Shown: positions 1 to 8,698, counted from the first letter of the stretch. The stretch is 64,000 nt of DNA from Corynebacterium pseudokroppenstedtii (GCF_019754945.1 NZ_JAEUWU010000004.1:1-64000), one strand, 5' to 3'. Notes: generated by a model not told the origin, from the sequence alone. Translations and numbers: made by a program.

Positions 1-2
1 GG

Positions 3-104
3 CTTCACCAAAGCTTGGGCTACCGCACGCCAGCTGAAGTGGAAACCGAATTTTGGGACCAGCACCCGCCGCAAGCAATAATAGAAATCAAGGCAAACGC
101 CTAG
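3..104 (+). CDS. IS3-family transposase, C-terminal end, cut by left edge
   Basis: A reading frame already open at the window edge runs to a TAG at 102-104. Its tail contains LGYRTPAEVETEFW, the signature of the end of the integrase core (rve) of IS3-family OrfB transposases, where HSxLGYxTPxE closes the domain. Only about 33 residues are visible, so activity cannot be judged. It is followed at once by a sequence resembling an IS3 terminal repeat. It sits beside a broken integrase and a tRNA and so belongs to an accessory region. Confidence 0.72.
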   Translation, partial: LHQSLGYRTPAEVETEFWDQHPPQAIIEIKANA

Positions 105-105
105 G

Positions 106-126
106 AACAAAACCCGGGGCACTTCA
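106..126. repeat. Probable right terminal inverted repeat of the IS3-like element
   Basis: Read inward from the right, the sequence is TGAAGTGCCCCGGGTTTTG, which has the TGA...CCCC-GGGTTTTG shape of IS3-family ends. It lies two bases past the transposase stop, where such an end is expected. The matching left end is outside the window, so this is an inference from position and motif. Confidence 0.5.
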
Positions 127-264
127 ACACGCCGATCTAAACGGTAGACCAGCCCCCGGTGTGTGCAGTCGGCTACAAAACCTGAAATTTTTAAGCACAC
201 ATACTAGCCTGTTAGACGCGTGACAACACGCATTCGGAAAACAGAATCAAAAAGGAGAAACCCC

Positions 265-597
265 TTGCTTCGCAAAGCATCCATCGGCCTGACCTCCCTC
301 GTCATCGCCGCCACCGCCTCAGTAGCACCAGCAATGGCAGAAACCACCCCGGCCGAGCCCACCGCCGCAGTCCAAACAACCACCGCTGCGGAAACCACCC
401 CCACCGCCGACAACACCACCTCCACCCAAGACACCACCAAGCACCAGAAGAAAGAAAAGACCGCTGAAGAAAAGGAAAAGCAAGCAGAGATCTCTGCCAA
501 GCGCCTCGACAACGCCAAGAAAGGAATTGAGGTCGCTAAAGACATCGTCGAAATCGGCCTCAAAATCGGTGGCTTCCTCTGGCCGGTAGTCGCCTAA
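265..597 (+). CDS. Small secreted protein with Thr/Pro-rich linker and amphipathic C-terminus, unknown function
   Basis: The TTG at 265 is chosen because AAAGGAG (251-257) precedes it by 7 nt; the in-frame GTG at 220 has no ribosome site. The 110-residue product starts with a basic n-region, a hydrophobic stretch and a VAPAMA cleavage site (cut after about residue 25). A Thr/Ala/Pro-rich spacer follows, then a Lys/Glu-rich segment, and finally a possible amphipathic or membrane-seeking helix (KGIEVAKDIVEIGLKIGGF) ending in LWPVVA. There are no cysteines after the signal. I do not recognise the family. The shape would fit a small porin-like, bacteriocin-like or cell-wall peptide, but that is speculation. 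It lies in a mobile region between an IS tail and a dead integrase, and it is followed by a strong hairpin. Confidence 0.6.
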   Translation: MLRKASIGLTSLVIAATASVAPAMAETTPAEPTAAVQTTTAAETTPTADNTTSTQDTTKHQKKEKTAEEKEKQAEISAKRLDNAKKGIEVAKDIVEIGLKIGGFLWPVVA

Positions 598-613
598 CAC
601 GCACCACGGCAAG

Positions 614-648
614 GCCCCCGCAATCCACACCACACCGGTTGCGGGGGT
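614..648 (+). terminator. Hairpin terminator after the small secreted protein
   Basis: GCCCCCGCAA (614-623) pairs with TTGCGGGGGT (639-648) around a 15-nt loop, 17 nt after the stop codon. The following bases (CTTCACTT) contain only a weak T tract. Confidence 0.6.
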
Positions 649-763
649 CTTCACTTACCGCAAACGCCCCCAGAATTAGCCACCCCACACCACACCTAAC
701 TAGCCGCTAATAGCAAAGCGCGTACCACCCCTGACGTACCCCAACTCAACGAAGAAACAACAC

Positions 764-1848
764 GTGTCCTCTATCAAACCCTACACAACCTCCAAAGGAA
801 AAGCCTGGCGCGTCCAATACTACGACCCCGCCCAAGGCAAACGGCAGAAACGCGGATTCGCAACAAAGTGGCAAGCCGAAAACTGGGCCGCAGAAAACAC
901 CGTAGACCTCACCACCGGCCAATGGCGCGACCCCGCCGGAGCAAACATCACCGTCGAAACACTCTCTAAAACATGGCGGAAAGGCCGACAACACCTCAAA
1001 CCCTCCACCCTCGACCGTGAAGCCTCACGCCTACGCAGCACCGTGCTGCCCATGTGGGGTAAACGGAAAATCGGAACCCTACGCAAAAGTGAGATTCAAG
1101 CCTGGGTATCGGCGTCCACCTTGTCCGGCTCCAGCATCAGACACGCCCACAACCTGCTAGCCCAAATCCTCGACGTCGCCGTAGACGATAACTATCTGAA
1201 ATCTAATCCGGCGCGCGGGGTGAAACTCCCGCCCAAAGGGAAGCCCGTCAAGGTATATCTCACGCCTACGCAGCTTGAGCGCTTGGCTCACCATGCGGGG
1301 GATAAAGCCGTAGTGGTATGGGTGCTCGGCACCGTGGGACTGAGGTGGGGTGAACTGGTCGGCCTCAAAGTCGAGGACGTGGACGAAATGCACTCCCGGC
1401 TACGCATAAACCGGTCCGTGATCTACATCAACGGCAAGCCTGAAGAGACGCTGCCTAAGACGCATGAGAGGCGCACCGTGTCCGTAAGCCTTCCTGTTAT
1501 GCGCATGATCCACGAGCAGGTGGCGGGGAGGTTGCCTAGTGCATGGCTCTTCCCCACACCGGTGGAGGGCCACTGAAACGGGCCGACGGCACTAAAGGCT
1601 GGTTCGCGGCAGCTGTGAAGAAAGCTCAAGCCGAGGACCCATCGTTTCCGCGAATCACCCCTCACGGCCTACGCCACGTGGCCGCTGGCCTGTTGGTGTC
1701 AGCCGGGGCGAACGTGAAAGTCGTGCAGCGGCAACTCGGCCACGCTTCAGCTGTTTTAACGCTGGATACATACGCAGATCTGTTCGAAGAGGACCTCGAT
1801 ACTGTGGGACAGGCTATGGCTGGCCTATTTCGCATAGAGCCAAATTAG
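764..1848 (+). pseudogene. Tyrosine recombinase/phage-type integrase, frameshifted
   Basis: The GTG at 764 opens a frame with an N-terminal AP2-like arm domain, a core-binding SAM-like domain (about residues 60-150) and the first catalytic arginine in GLRWGEL (Arg194). It ends at 1576 inside a WLFPTP motif. The rest continues in the -1 frame from about 1550: GGPLKRADGTKGWF, then HGLRH (box II His and Arg), LGHAS and the nucleophile region LDTYADL, to a stop at 1848. Together they make a normal integrase of about 360 residues. No canonical slippery heptamer is seen at the junction, so I read it as an inactivating frameshift. Its 3' end faces the 3' end of tRNA-Glu, the usual position for an element integrated into a tRNA gene. 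Confidence 0.85.
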
Positions 1849-1922
1849 AGCCAAAGACGCTAAAAATCCTGATTTGACAAATAAAAAATACCCTCTGACC
1901 TGCACAAACAGGTTGGGGGGTT

Positions 1923-1998
1923 TGGTACTCTCAACGGGGTTCGAACCCGTGTTGCCGCCGTGAAAGGGCGGAGTCCTAGGCCACTAGACGATGAGAGC
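1923..1998 (-). tRNA. tRNA-Glu (anticodon TTC)
   Basis: On the minus strand the acceptor arms GCTCTCA and TGAGAGT pair (first pair G-U). The anticodon stem CCGCC/GGCGG encloses CTTTCAC, giving anticodon TTC. The T-arm contains GGTTCGAACCC, and discriminator A is followed by an encoded CCA (1923-1925). The 3' end faces the broken integrase, so this tRNA is the probable attB of the element to the left. Confidence 0.95.
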
Positions 1999-2203
1999 AC
2001 GCGCTACAGAGTTCTCTGCAGCAGCTGCTACAGACTACGTTAACCACCTAAAATTCACAAAATCGCCTGGTAAGCCACCTCTTTTTACGGCCACTACATC
2101 AACACCACCTCAGCCCCAGGAGAACTACTCTCCCCCACTGCTTCCAGGCACCGGTACGTCGAATTCTGATAGCCTCGAGACTATTGCTGAGGAGGCCTAG
2201 TAA

Positions 2204-3016
2204 TTGATTACCTTCGATCACGTATCCAAGACCTACCCAGATGGCTCAGCCGCCGTCCACGATTTCTCACTGGTCGTACCATCGCATCACATTGTGTCGC
2301 TCGTCGGCACGTCTGGCTCGGGAAAAACGACGTTAATACGCATGGTTAACCGCATGACCGAGCCCACCAGCGGGCAAGTCTGCATCGACGATCACAGCGT
2401 CATGGATGAGTCCGCTGTCGACCTCCGTCGTCGAATTGGGTATGTCATACAATCTGGCGGGCTCATGCCCCACAGGACAGTCGAAGCGAATATCGCCGTC
2501 GTGCCGACGCTCCAAGGCACGCCCCGCCGCGAAGCCCGAAAAAACGCTCGAAAGATCATGGAGCGCGTGGGACTCGATCCAGCCTTAGCGAAGCGATACC
2601 CTCACCAGCTCTCGGGTGGTCAGCAGCAGCGGGTCGGTGTGGCACGCGCCCTCGCGTCGAATCCGAATATCCTGCTCATGGATGAGCCCTTCGGAGCTGT
2701 TGACCCGATCGTTCGTCGGGAATTGCAGGACGAACTCCTGCGACTCCAGCAAGAATTAGGGAAAACGATCCTCTTTGTAACCCACGATATTGACGAAGCA
2801 TTTCGACTCAGCGACTCTGTCGTTATTCTCGAAAAAGGTGGCGTGATATCGCAGCATGGACCACCTTCCGAGATAATGACCAACCCAAAGAATGACTTCG
2901 TTGCATCGTTTACCGGAGCAAGCAATACGAATAGAAAATTGACAACGCGAACAGTCAATGGGCAAACCGTTGCTGTTGATTCCTACGGAAGAAGCGTGGG
3001 GGTACTTACCTCATGA
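2204..3016 (+). CDS. Osmoprotectant (glycine betaine/choline-type) ABC importer, ATP-binding subunit
   Basis: The start is a TTG preceded by GGAGG (2191-2195) at 8 nt. The protein has a Walker A GTSGSGKTT (about residues 35-43), a Q-loop in YVIQSGG, the signature [15 protein letters not shown], Walker B ILLMDEPFGAVDP and the switch histidine in VTHDIDEAF. This combination is typical of the OpuCA/ProV subfamily. It energises import through the two permeases that follow; its stop overlaps the next start by 4 nt (ATGA). The C-terminus is short, with at most a remnant of the regulatory CBS region. Ergothioneine importers (EgtU) share this architecture, so the substrate is open. Confidence 0.88.
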   Translation: MITFDHVSKTYPDGSAAVHDFSLVVPSHHIVSLVGTSGSGKTTLIRMVNRMTEPTSGQVCIDDHSVMDESAVDLRRRIGYVIQSGGLMPHRTVEANIAVVPTLQGTPRREARKNARKIMERVGLDPALAKRYPHQLSGGQQQRVGVARALASNPNILLMDEPFGAVDPIVRRELQDELLRLQQELGKTILFVTHDIDEAFRLSDSVVILEKGGVISQHGPPSEIMTNPKNDFVASFTGASNTNRKLTTRTVNGQTVAVDSYGRSVGVLTS

Positions 3017-3663
3017 ACTGGGTTATCACCAATTGGGAGGATATCGCGGAATTAACCGGCCAACACCTCCGATTAGCGCTGCCGCCGATTGTCTTCTCAC
3101 TACTTATTGCCATTCCAATAGGACGCTATGCATTTTCCCACCCCTTGTTCGGCAGGCCTTTATTAAATGCCGCCTCCCTCATGTACGCAGTGCCTTCCTT
3201 ACCACTGATCATTACCATTCCGATCATCATTGGCACACCATTGCGATCAAACCTCACGATGATCACTGCGCTCACGGTCTATGGGGTCGCGTTACTCGTC
3301 CGCACTGCAGCCGATGCTTTCGCCTCCGTCGACGCACACACTCGGGATGCGGCCGTCGCCCTCGGGCACTCCCCTCACACAATCCTGTGGAAAGTGGACC
3401 TACCGCTAGCTATTCCCGTCATCGCGTCGGGACTCCGCGTGGTCGCATCCTCCACGATTGGCCTGGTCACCATCGGTGCACTCGTCGGTATCCCTAGTTT
3501 GGGCTCACTGCTCACCGACGGTTTTCAACGCGGCATCACAGCGGAAGTCACCGCAGGTATCATCGCCACGATTATTGTTGCCCTCATCATCGACGCCATT
3601 ATTCAAGGCCTTACCTGGCTTTTGACACCGTGGAGCCACGCATCGGGTGGCGCATCATCATGA
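3013..3663 (+). CDS. Osmoprotectant-type ABC importer, permease subunit 1
   Basis: A 216-residue inner-membrane protein with about six hydrophobic segments and a BPD_transp_1 coupling loop DAAVALGHSPHTILWKVDLP (about residues 113-132), where the EAA motif contacts the ATPase. It begins inside the stop of the ATPase gene and its own stop overlaps the next permease, so translation is coupled. Length and motif match OpuCB/ProW-type permeases. Confidence 0.87.
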   Translation: MNWVITNWEDIAELTGQHLRLALPPIVFSLLIAIPIGRYAFSHPLFGRPLLNAASLMYAVPSLPLIITIPIIIGTPLRSNLTMITALTVYGVALLVRTAADAFASVDAHTRDAAVALGHSPHTILWKVDLPLAIPVIASGLRVVASSTIGLVTIGALVGIPSLGSLLTDGFQRGITAEVTAGIIATIIVALIIDAIIQGLTWLLTPWSHASGGASS

Positions 3664-4322
3664 ACTATTTTATCGACGCCCTCATCTGGGCTTTTTCAGC
3701 AGACCATTGGTCGGGAAACAATTCCATCACCCAGCGTTTAATTGAACACCTATGGTTCACGCTAATGATTGTGGCTATTTCTTCTGTGGTAGCAATACCA
3801 ACGGGAATAGTCATTGGCCATATTCGACGAGGAGCTGGCCTCATCGGCGCACTGACCGGAGCAGCACGCGCGATCCCCACATTAGGTTTGTTGACACTAT
3901 TCGGTCTGTGGCTGGGCATCGGATTAAAAGCACCCACCCTCGCGCTCATTGTGTTAGCTATTCCATCCTTATTGGCTGGAGCCTATTCCGGCGTCGAATC
4001 GATTTCACCGGATATCCCGTCGGCAGCCCAAGCAATCGGAATGACGCCTTGGCAAGTCATCACTTCCGTCGAACTCCCTCTAGCGTTGCCCGTCATTATG
4101 GGTGGAATCCGAGCAGCAACGTTACAAGTCATCGCAACCGCAACGCTCGCGGCATACACCGCTGATATTGGGCTTGGGCGATTTCTTTTCGCAGGATTGA
4201 AATCACGTGATTATTCCGAAATGTTGGGATCTTCCCTTATTGTCATTGCTCTCGCAGTTGTCATTGACGCAGCCCTTGGGCGTGCTCAGAAATGGGCCGG
4301 GAATCGTTTCGGCGCTCATTAA
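3660..4322 (+). CDS. Osmoprotectant-type ABC importer, permease subunit 2
   Basis: The ATG at 3660 overlaps the preceding TGA (ATGA) and is preferred over an upstream in-frame GTG at 3630, which would only add residues read from the 3' end of the first permease gene. The 220-residue product has five to six membrane segments and an EAA-type loop, SAAQAIGMTPWQVITSVELP, for docking to the ATPase. Two dissimilar permeases in one operon imply a heterodimeric channel, as in OpuCB/OpuCD. Confidence 0.87.
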   Translation: MNYFIDALIWAFSADHWSGNNSITQRLIEHLWFTLMIVAISSVVAIPTGIVIGHIRRGAGLIGALTGAARAIPTLGLLTLFGLWLGIGLKAPTLALIVLAIPSLLAGAYSGVESISPDIPSAAQAIGMTPWQVITSVELPLALPVIMGGIRAATLQVIATATLAAYTADIGLGRFLFAGLKSRDYSEMLGSSLIVIALAVVIDAALGRAQKWAGNRFGAH

Positions 4323-4426
4323 ACTTTACGGCGGAGCTAAAGATAGCTATGTAGCTGCAACTATGTAACGGATAAAAACTCCCGCCCCGCACACAAACTA
4401 TAGACACCAAAGCTGGGACACTTACC

Positions 4427-5482
4427 ATGACGATCAACCGATTGGATTACATACACACCGCATCAGGCCGACCCCCGTTTCCCGCCGCCGACATGTTTCT
4501 TTCAGGTGCCAGACCACGATCCCGATCACGATCTTTCAAAATTATTGCTGCCATCATTACTTTAAGCTTCCTTATCATCACGTTATCGTCATGCGCGCGA
4601 TCTAATCCTTTATCCAGTGGGAGTGCTGATTCAGATACCATCGTCATCGGCTCCCAGGACTACTACTCAAATGAAATAATCGCCGAAATCTACGCCCAAA
4701 CGTTGGAAAAGAACGACATTAAGGTTGATAGACAATTCCGGATTGGTCAACGTGAGGTCTATATCCCTGAAATAGAGCAACAATCCATCGACCTCATCCC
4801 CGAATATTCGGGAAACTTACTCCAATACTTCGAGAAAGAATCATCACACGGCGATGATGAGAGCACGGAAGGCGCAAAAGATCCTGACGACGTGTATCGA
4901 GACCTCGTTCACGCCGCGCCACAGGGGCTTCATCTCCTCAACTACTCCTCCGCATCGGACCAGGACACATACACCGTTACCCACGACTTCGCCCAGCGTT
5001 ACCACCTTCATAGCGTCGGTGACCTCGCACGCGTACCGGGGTCGGTGAAATATGGAGGGCCCTCAGAGGCTGAATCTCGACCCTACGGGCCAAAGGGACT
5101 CAAAGCCGTCTATAACGTCGATGTTGATTTCACGCCTATCGAAGATTCTGGTGGGCCGTTAACAGTTAAGGCACTGACGGACGGAAAAATTCAGGTGGCG
5201 AATATCTTTAGTGCAGATCCGGCCATTAAGAAAAATAATCTCACTGTTCTCGATGACCCGCAGCACCTGCTCCTCCCGTCCAATGTCGTTCCTCTAGCTA
5301 GTAAAAAGTTGAATAACTTCAAGGATGGCAAAGCGGAGGACATCATCAATTCAATAAGTAAAAAGATGACGACAGAGGATCTAGCGGAGCTCAATAACGA
5401 AAGCGTCACCGATCAGAAACGGGCCGCTCGCATTGCAAAAGAATGGCTAGCTCACAACGACGTCGGCACGCCGAAGAACTAA
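4427..5482 (+). CDS. Osmoprotectant-type ABC importer, substrate-binding lipoprotein
   Basis: An OpuAC-type (PF04069) binding protein. The N-terminal 36 residues are polar and basic, then comes a hydrophobic signal (about 37-55) ending in the lipobox LSSC, so Cys56 would be lipidated. The mature part begins TIVIGSQDYYSNEIIAEIYA and has REVYIPEIE and IDLIPEYSGNLL, the classic start of this fold. The long pre-signal segment suggests the true start may be the ATG at 4493, which shortens it by 22 residues; no clear ribosome site decides. It is the last gene of the operon and is followed by a strong terminator. Quaternary amines are the likely ligands, but binding residues cannot be assigned by eye. 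Confidence 0.87.
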   Translation: MTINRLDYIHTASGRPPFPAADMFLSGARPRSRSRSFKIIAAIITLSFLIITLSSCARSNPLSSGSADSDTIVIGSQDYYSNEIIAEIYAQTLEKNDIKVDRQFRIGQREVYIPEIEQQSIDLIPEYSGNLLQYFEKESSHGDDESTEGAKDPDDVYRDLVHAAPQGLHLLNYSSASDQDTYTVTHDFAQRYHLHSVGDLARVPGSVKYGGPSEAESRPYGPKGLKAVYNVDVDFTPIEDSGGPLTVKALTDGKIQVANIFSADPAIKKNNLTVLDDPQHLLLPSNVVPLASKKLNNFKDGKAEDIINSISKKMTTEDLAELNNESVTDQKRAARIAKEWLAHNDVGTPKN

Positions 5483-5489
5483 CACTAAT

Positions 5490-5519
5490 GCCCCTCACCA
5501 GGCAATTCTGGTGAGGGGC
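5490..5519 (+). terminator. Rho-independent terminator of the ABC importer operon
   Basis: GCCCCTCACCAG (5490-5501) pairs perfectly with CTGGTGAGGGGC (5508-5519) across a 6-nt loop, followed by GTTATT. It starts 7 nt after the lipoprotein stop and ends just before the 3' end of tRNA-Lys on the other strand. Confidence 0.9.
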
Positions 5520-5526
5520 GTTATTG

Positions 5527-5599
5527 TGGGCCCTGAGGGGCTCGAACCCTCGACCTGCGGATTAAAAGTCCGTAGCTCTACCAGCTGAGCTAAAGGCCC
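5527..5599 (-). tRNA. tRNA-Lys (anticodon TTT)
   Basis: On the minus strand the acceptor stem GGGCCTT/AGGGCCC, D-arm AGCTCAGCTGGTAGAGC, anticodon loop CTTTTAA (anticodon TTT) and T-arm GAGGGTTCGAGCCCCTC are all present. CCA is not encoded. Confidence 0.95.
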
Positions 5600-5756
5600 A
5601 CACACATTCTCATTGGGCGCTAATTGCTGTCGCCACCACAAAAGCAAACGGCAGCACTCAACACAATGTTTGAATGTGCGCTAGTCAGTATAGATCATGA
5701 CAGCAGAGGCCTGGCAAACGGCCTGGAGAACAGCCCAACGCCGCTGCCACCGTCAA

Positions 5757-7271
5757 CTATTTCTCCGGCATCATGGAGCCAGTCTCCATGAAACGCGTGT
5801 GGAAATTGAACGCCTCGTGGAGGTCGTGAGGAGTGTGCAATCCGGATGCGTTCTTCTCTGCCCGCTCCACGTACTCCAACAACGGCTCACGGTAGTCCGG
5901 GTAGGCACAGTTCTCGATGATCTTCCGGGAGCGCTGCCGTGGAGCAAGTCCGCGCAGATCCGCCAGGCCCTGCTCGGTGATGATCACGTCGACATCGTGC
6001 TCATTGTGGTCCACGTGCGACACCATGGGCACAATCGCGGAAATGTCGCCACCCTTCGCGCGCGATGGCGAGACGAAGCACGAGACAAAGGCATTACGCG
6101 TGAAGTCGCCGGATCCGCCGATGCCGTTCATCATCTTGGAGCCCGTGACGTGGGTGGAGTTGACGTTGCCGTAAATGTCGGCCTCAATCATTCCGTTACA
6201 TGCAATCACGCCGAGGCGTCGGATAACCTCTGGGTGGTTGGAGATTTCCTGCGGGCGAAGAACAATCTTCTTGGCGTACTCAGCAGCATTTTCGTTGACT
6301 CGATGTGCGTATTCAGGCGACAGCGAGAATGCGGTTGCCGACGCCACCGTCATGGTGCCCTGATCCATCAAGTCGATCATCCCGTCCTGGATAACCTCCG
6401 TGTAGGACGTGATGTGGTGATACGGCCCTTCCAGCAGGCCCGCGAGAACAGCGTTCGGGATATTACCGACACCGGACTGCATCGGAAGCAGTTCCTTGGT
6501 CAGACGCCCAGCCTTGATCTCGCCGTCGAGGAAATCAAGCAGGTAGTTGGCAATCTTCTTGGAATCGTCGTCGATCGGCTTAAACGGGGAGTTGCGGTCC
6601 GCAGCGTCGGTTTCGATAACTGCGATGACCTTGTCAACGTCGATATCAATGTAGGGGGTTCCGATCCTGTCACCGGGGTCGGCGATCGGAATGGGCTGAC
6701 GGTTAGGCAGCTGACCATAACTCCAGATGTCATGCATGCCTTCGAGGTCTTCGGACTGCCAGGAGTTTACCTCAATAATTATCTTCTTGGCATTACGCAG
6801 GTAGTTTGTCGAGTTACCGACGGACGACGAGGGAATAATTGCCCCATCTTCCTTAATGCGCACCGCCTCTACGACGGCCACATCGGTTGCCCCAAAGAAC
6901 CCCTGGTCCAGGAGCATTCCCGAGTGTGAGAGGTGAATGTCGCTGTAGTACGTATCGCCAGCGTTGATCCGCTTACGAAGAGTCGGGTCGGATTGGTACG
7001 GCATGCGCCAGTTGATGCCATTGACCTCGGCTAATGCACCATCGAGCTCCGGGGCGGTCGATGCACCAGTCATCACATTGACTTTGAATTCTTCACCGCG
7101 GTCATGTGCCTCTTTGATCCGGCGGGCCAGGGCTTGAGGGAATTCTTTGGGATATCCGGCACCGGTAAATCCACTGAAGCCGATCTGATCGCCGGGGTTG
7201 ATCTTGGCGGCGGCTTCGTCGGCACTCATGATGAGGCCTTGCAACTTCGGGTTGGCTATCCGTCCTGACAT
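5757..7271 (-). CDS. Succinyl-CoA:acetate CoA-transferase (acetyl-CoA hydrolase/transferase family)
   Basis: A 504-residue cytosolic enzyme that moves CoA between succinyl-CoA and acetate, or hydrolyses acyl-CoA in some relatives. It has the N-terminal GFSGFTGAGYPKEFP motif and SYTEVIQDG (Glu292), the position where I expect the glutamyl-CoA intermediate by comparison with AarC. IEADIYGNVNSTH and the glycine-rich GIGGSGDF follow near 362-390, then ITEQGLADLRG. Length equals the AarC/Cat1 group. AGGAGG precedes the ATG by 5 nt. The orthologous C. glutamicum gene (cat/actA, as I recall) also lies beside the dus-like gene and phoU and serves acetate metabolism. A perfect 16-bp palindrome lies upstream. 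Confidence 0.92.
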   Translation of the reverse strand: MSGRIANPKLQGLIMSADEAAAKINPGDQIGFSGFTGAGYPKEFPQALARRIKEAHDRGEEFKVNVMTGASTAPELDGALAEVNGINWRMPYQSDPTLRKRINAGDTYYSDIHLSHSGMLLDQGFFGATDVAVVEAVRIKEDGAIIPSSSVGNSTNYLRNAKKIIIEVNSWQSEDLEGMHDIWSYGQLPNRQPIPIADPGDRIGTPYIDIDVDKVIAVIETDAADRNSPFKPIDDDSKKIANYLLDFLDGEIKAGRLTKELLPMQSGVGNIPNAVLAGLLEGPYHHITSYTEVIQDGMIDLMDQGTMTVASATAFSLSPEYAHRVNENAAEYAKKIVLRPQEISNHPEVIRRLGVIACNGMIEADIYGNVNSTHVTGSKMMNGIGGSGDFTRNAFVSCFVSPSRAKGGDISAIVPMVSHVDHNEHDVDVIITEQGLADLRGLAPRQRSRKIIENCAYPDYREPLLEYVERAEKNASGLHTPHDLHEAFNFHTRFMETGSMMPEK

Positions 7272-7378
7272 ATTTTCCTCCTGTGCTCCCGCCGAAATTC
7301 CTGGTCAATCGGGGGTTCTCTTTACATTCCACGTCGTAAATATGGCGCGTCATCGAGGGGGCACCGCTCGGTGAGGCG

Positions 7379-7394
7379 CACCACGATCGTGGTG
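7379..7394. promoter_or_regulatory. Perfect 16-bp palindrome upstream of the CoA-transferase gene
   Basis: CACCACGATCGTGGTG is a perfect inverted repeat about 110 bp upstream of the CoA-transferase start and 130 bp upstream of the divergent dus gene. It could be an operator for a dimeric regulator. I recognise no specific consensus. Confidence 0.4.
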
Positions 7395-7487
7395 TGTTGT
7401 TACGTGTACCACTTTAGGTCAAGAGGAGGACAGAAACGGCAGTCTTAGCCCAGACTATTCCCCTAAATGGGTTCCCCCTTCCCCCGC

Positions 7488-7516
7488 TTGGTGTCAGATT
7501 CACACACGTTTACACT
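7488..7516 (+). promoter_or_regulatory. Promoter of the dus gene (leaderless)
   Basis: A -35 TTGGTG (7488-7493) and -10 TACACT (7511-7516) are separated by exactly 17 nt. The -10 ends 6 nt before the GTG at 7523, so the start codon would be the transcript's 5' end. Confidence 0.65.
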
Positions 7517-7522
7517 GGCACG

Positions 7523-8698
7523 GTGATTTCTGGATCCCGCACACCCCTCCGAATCGGCCCATTTGAGCTATCGTCCCCCGTCGTTCTTGCACCTATGGCG
7601 GGGGTAACAAATGTGGCTTTTCGGTTGTTGTGTCGTGAACTCGAGATAGAAAAAACGGGGACGACGTCGGGCCTCTATGTCTGCGAGATGGTGACCGCGC
7701 GAGCACTGGTCGAGCGGAATGAGAAAACTCTGCATATGACGGAGTTCGCTCCCGAAGAAACACCCCGCAGCATGCAGTTGTACACCACGGACCCGAAGTG
7801 GACGTACGAAGCTGCTCGCATGATTGCCGACGACAACCTGGCTGACCACATCGACATGAATTTTGGGTGCCCGGTGCCGAAGGTGACTCGACGAGGCGGC
7901 GGAGCTGCCCTGCCCTATAAGCGCCGCCTGTTCGGCGAGATTGTCGCAGCGGCAGTCCGTGGTGTTGAGGGAACGACGATCCCGGTCACAGTCAAAATGC
8001 GGACGGGTATCGACGACGACCATCTGACGTTTTTGGATGCGGGTGCGATTGCCGCCGAGGAGGGCGCCCAGGCTGTGGCGTTACACGCGCGGACGGCAGC
8101 GCAGCGCTATTCGGGCACGGCGGACTGGAACCGCATCGGTGAGCTTAAGGAGCATTTGGCGGGCACGGGCGTGCCGGTGCTCGGCAATGGCGACATTTTT
8201 AAGGCGACGGATGCCGCGGACATGATGGACCAGACGGGCTGCGACGGCGTGGTTGTGGGGCGCGGTTGTTTGGGACGCCCGTGGTTGTTTGCGGAGCTAT
8301 CGGCAGCTCTGCGCGGCGAGCCCCTCCCTGCTCAGCCCACATTCGCGGAGGTATGTGACGTGATTCTGCGCCACACGCGGTTGTTGGCTGCTCACTCCGG
8401 GGAGTCCACCGCGTGCCGGGACATGCGGAAACACATGGGCTGGTATTTGCGGGGCTACCCTGCGGGGTCGGATTTGCGTCAGAAGGTCACGCGCATCACC
8501 AGCATTCATGAACTGGAAGAAATCCTGAATACGGTAGTGAGCGATCCGGCGTTGGCGTCGGCTCTTCCCGACGATGCCGACGGCCCTCGTGGCCGCCAGG
8601 GGTCCGCGAAGGCGGTGACGCTGCCGGAAGGGTGGCTGGATGATCCTGATGACCGGACCGTTCCCGCCGGTGCGGACATCATGCACTCGGGTGGCTAA
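7523..8698 (+). CDS. tRNA-dihydrouridine synthase, DusB-like
   Basis: An FMN-dependent TIM-barrel enzyme reducing uridines in the tRNA D-loop. It has APMAGVTNVAFR (residues 23-34), MQLYT, DMNFGCPVPKVTRRGGGAAL with catalytic Cys116, VKMRTG, LHARTAAQRYSG and GNGDIF, followed by a C-terminal helical tRNA-binding part with RDMRKHMGWYLRG. The start is the GTG at 7523, directly behind a promoter, with no ribosome site. At 391 residues it is a normal actinobacterial member. It reads toward phoU, as in C. glutamicum. Confidence 0.92.
   Translation: MISGSRTPLRIGPFELSSPVVLAPMAGVTNVAFRLLCRELEIEKTGTTSGLYVCEMVTARALVERNEKTLHMTEFAPEETPRSMQLYTTDPKWTYEAARMIADDNLADHIDMNFGCPVPKVTRRGGGAALPYKRRLFGEIVAAAVRGVEGTTIPVTVKMRTGIDDDHLTFLDAGAIAAEEGAQAVALHARTAAQRYSGTADWNRIGELKEHLAGTGVPVLGNGDIFKATDAADMMDQTGCDGVVVGRGCLGRPWLFAELSAALRGEPLPAQPTFAEVCDVILRHTRLLAAHSGESTACRDMRKHMGWYLRGYPAGSDLRQKVTRITSIHELEEILNTVVSDPALASALPDDADGPRGRQGSAKAVTLPEGWLDDPDDRTVPAGADIMHSGG

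Noticed and set aside
764..1848. Programmed frameshift within the integrase gene
   Set aside because: The overlap region has no X XXY YYZ heptamer or strong hairpin, and tyrosine integrases do not normally use frameshifting; decay is simpler.
1991..2200. 69-codon plus-strand frame before the ABC ATPase
   Set aside because: Its first bases lie inside tRNA-Glu, it has no ribosome site, and its composition (Thr/Pro/Ser runs) looks like untranslated sequence.
5697..6929. 410-codon frame antisense to the CoA-transferase
   Set aside because: Complete mirror of a strongly supported gene; His/Arg/Val-rich content without motifs is typical of an antisense shadow in GC-rich DNA.
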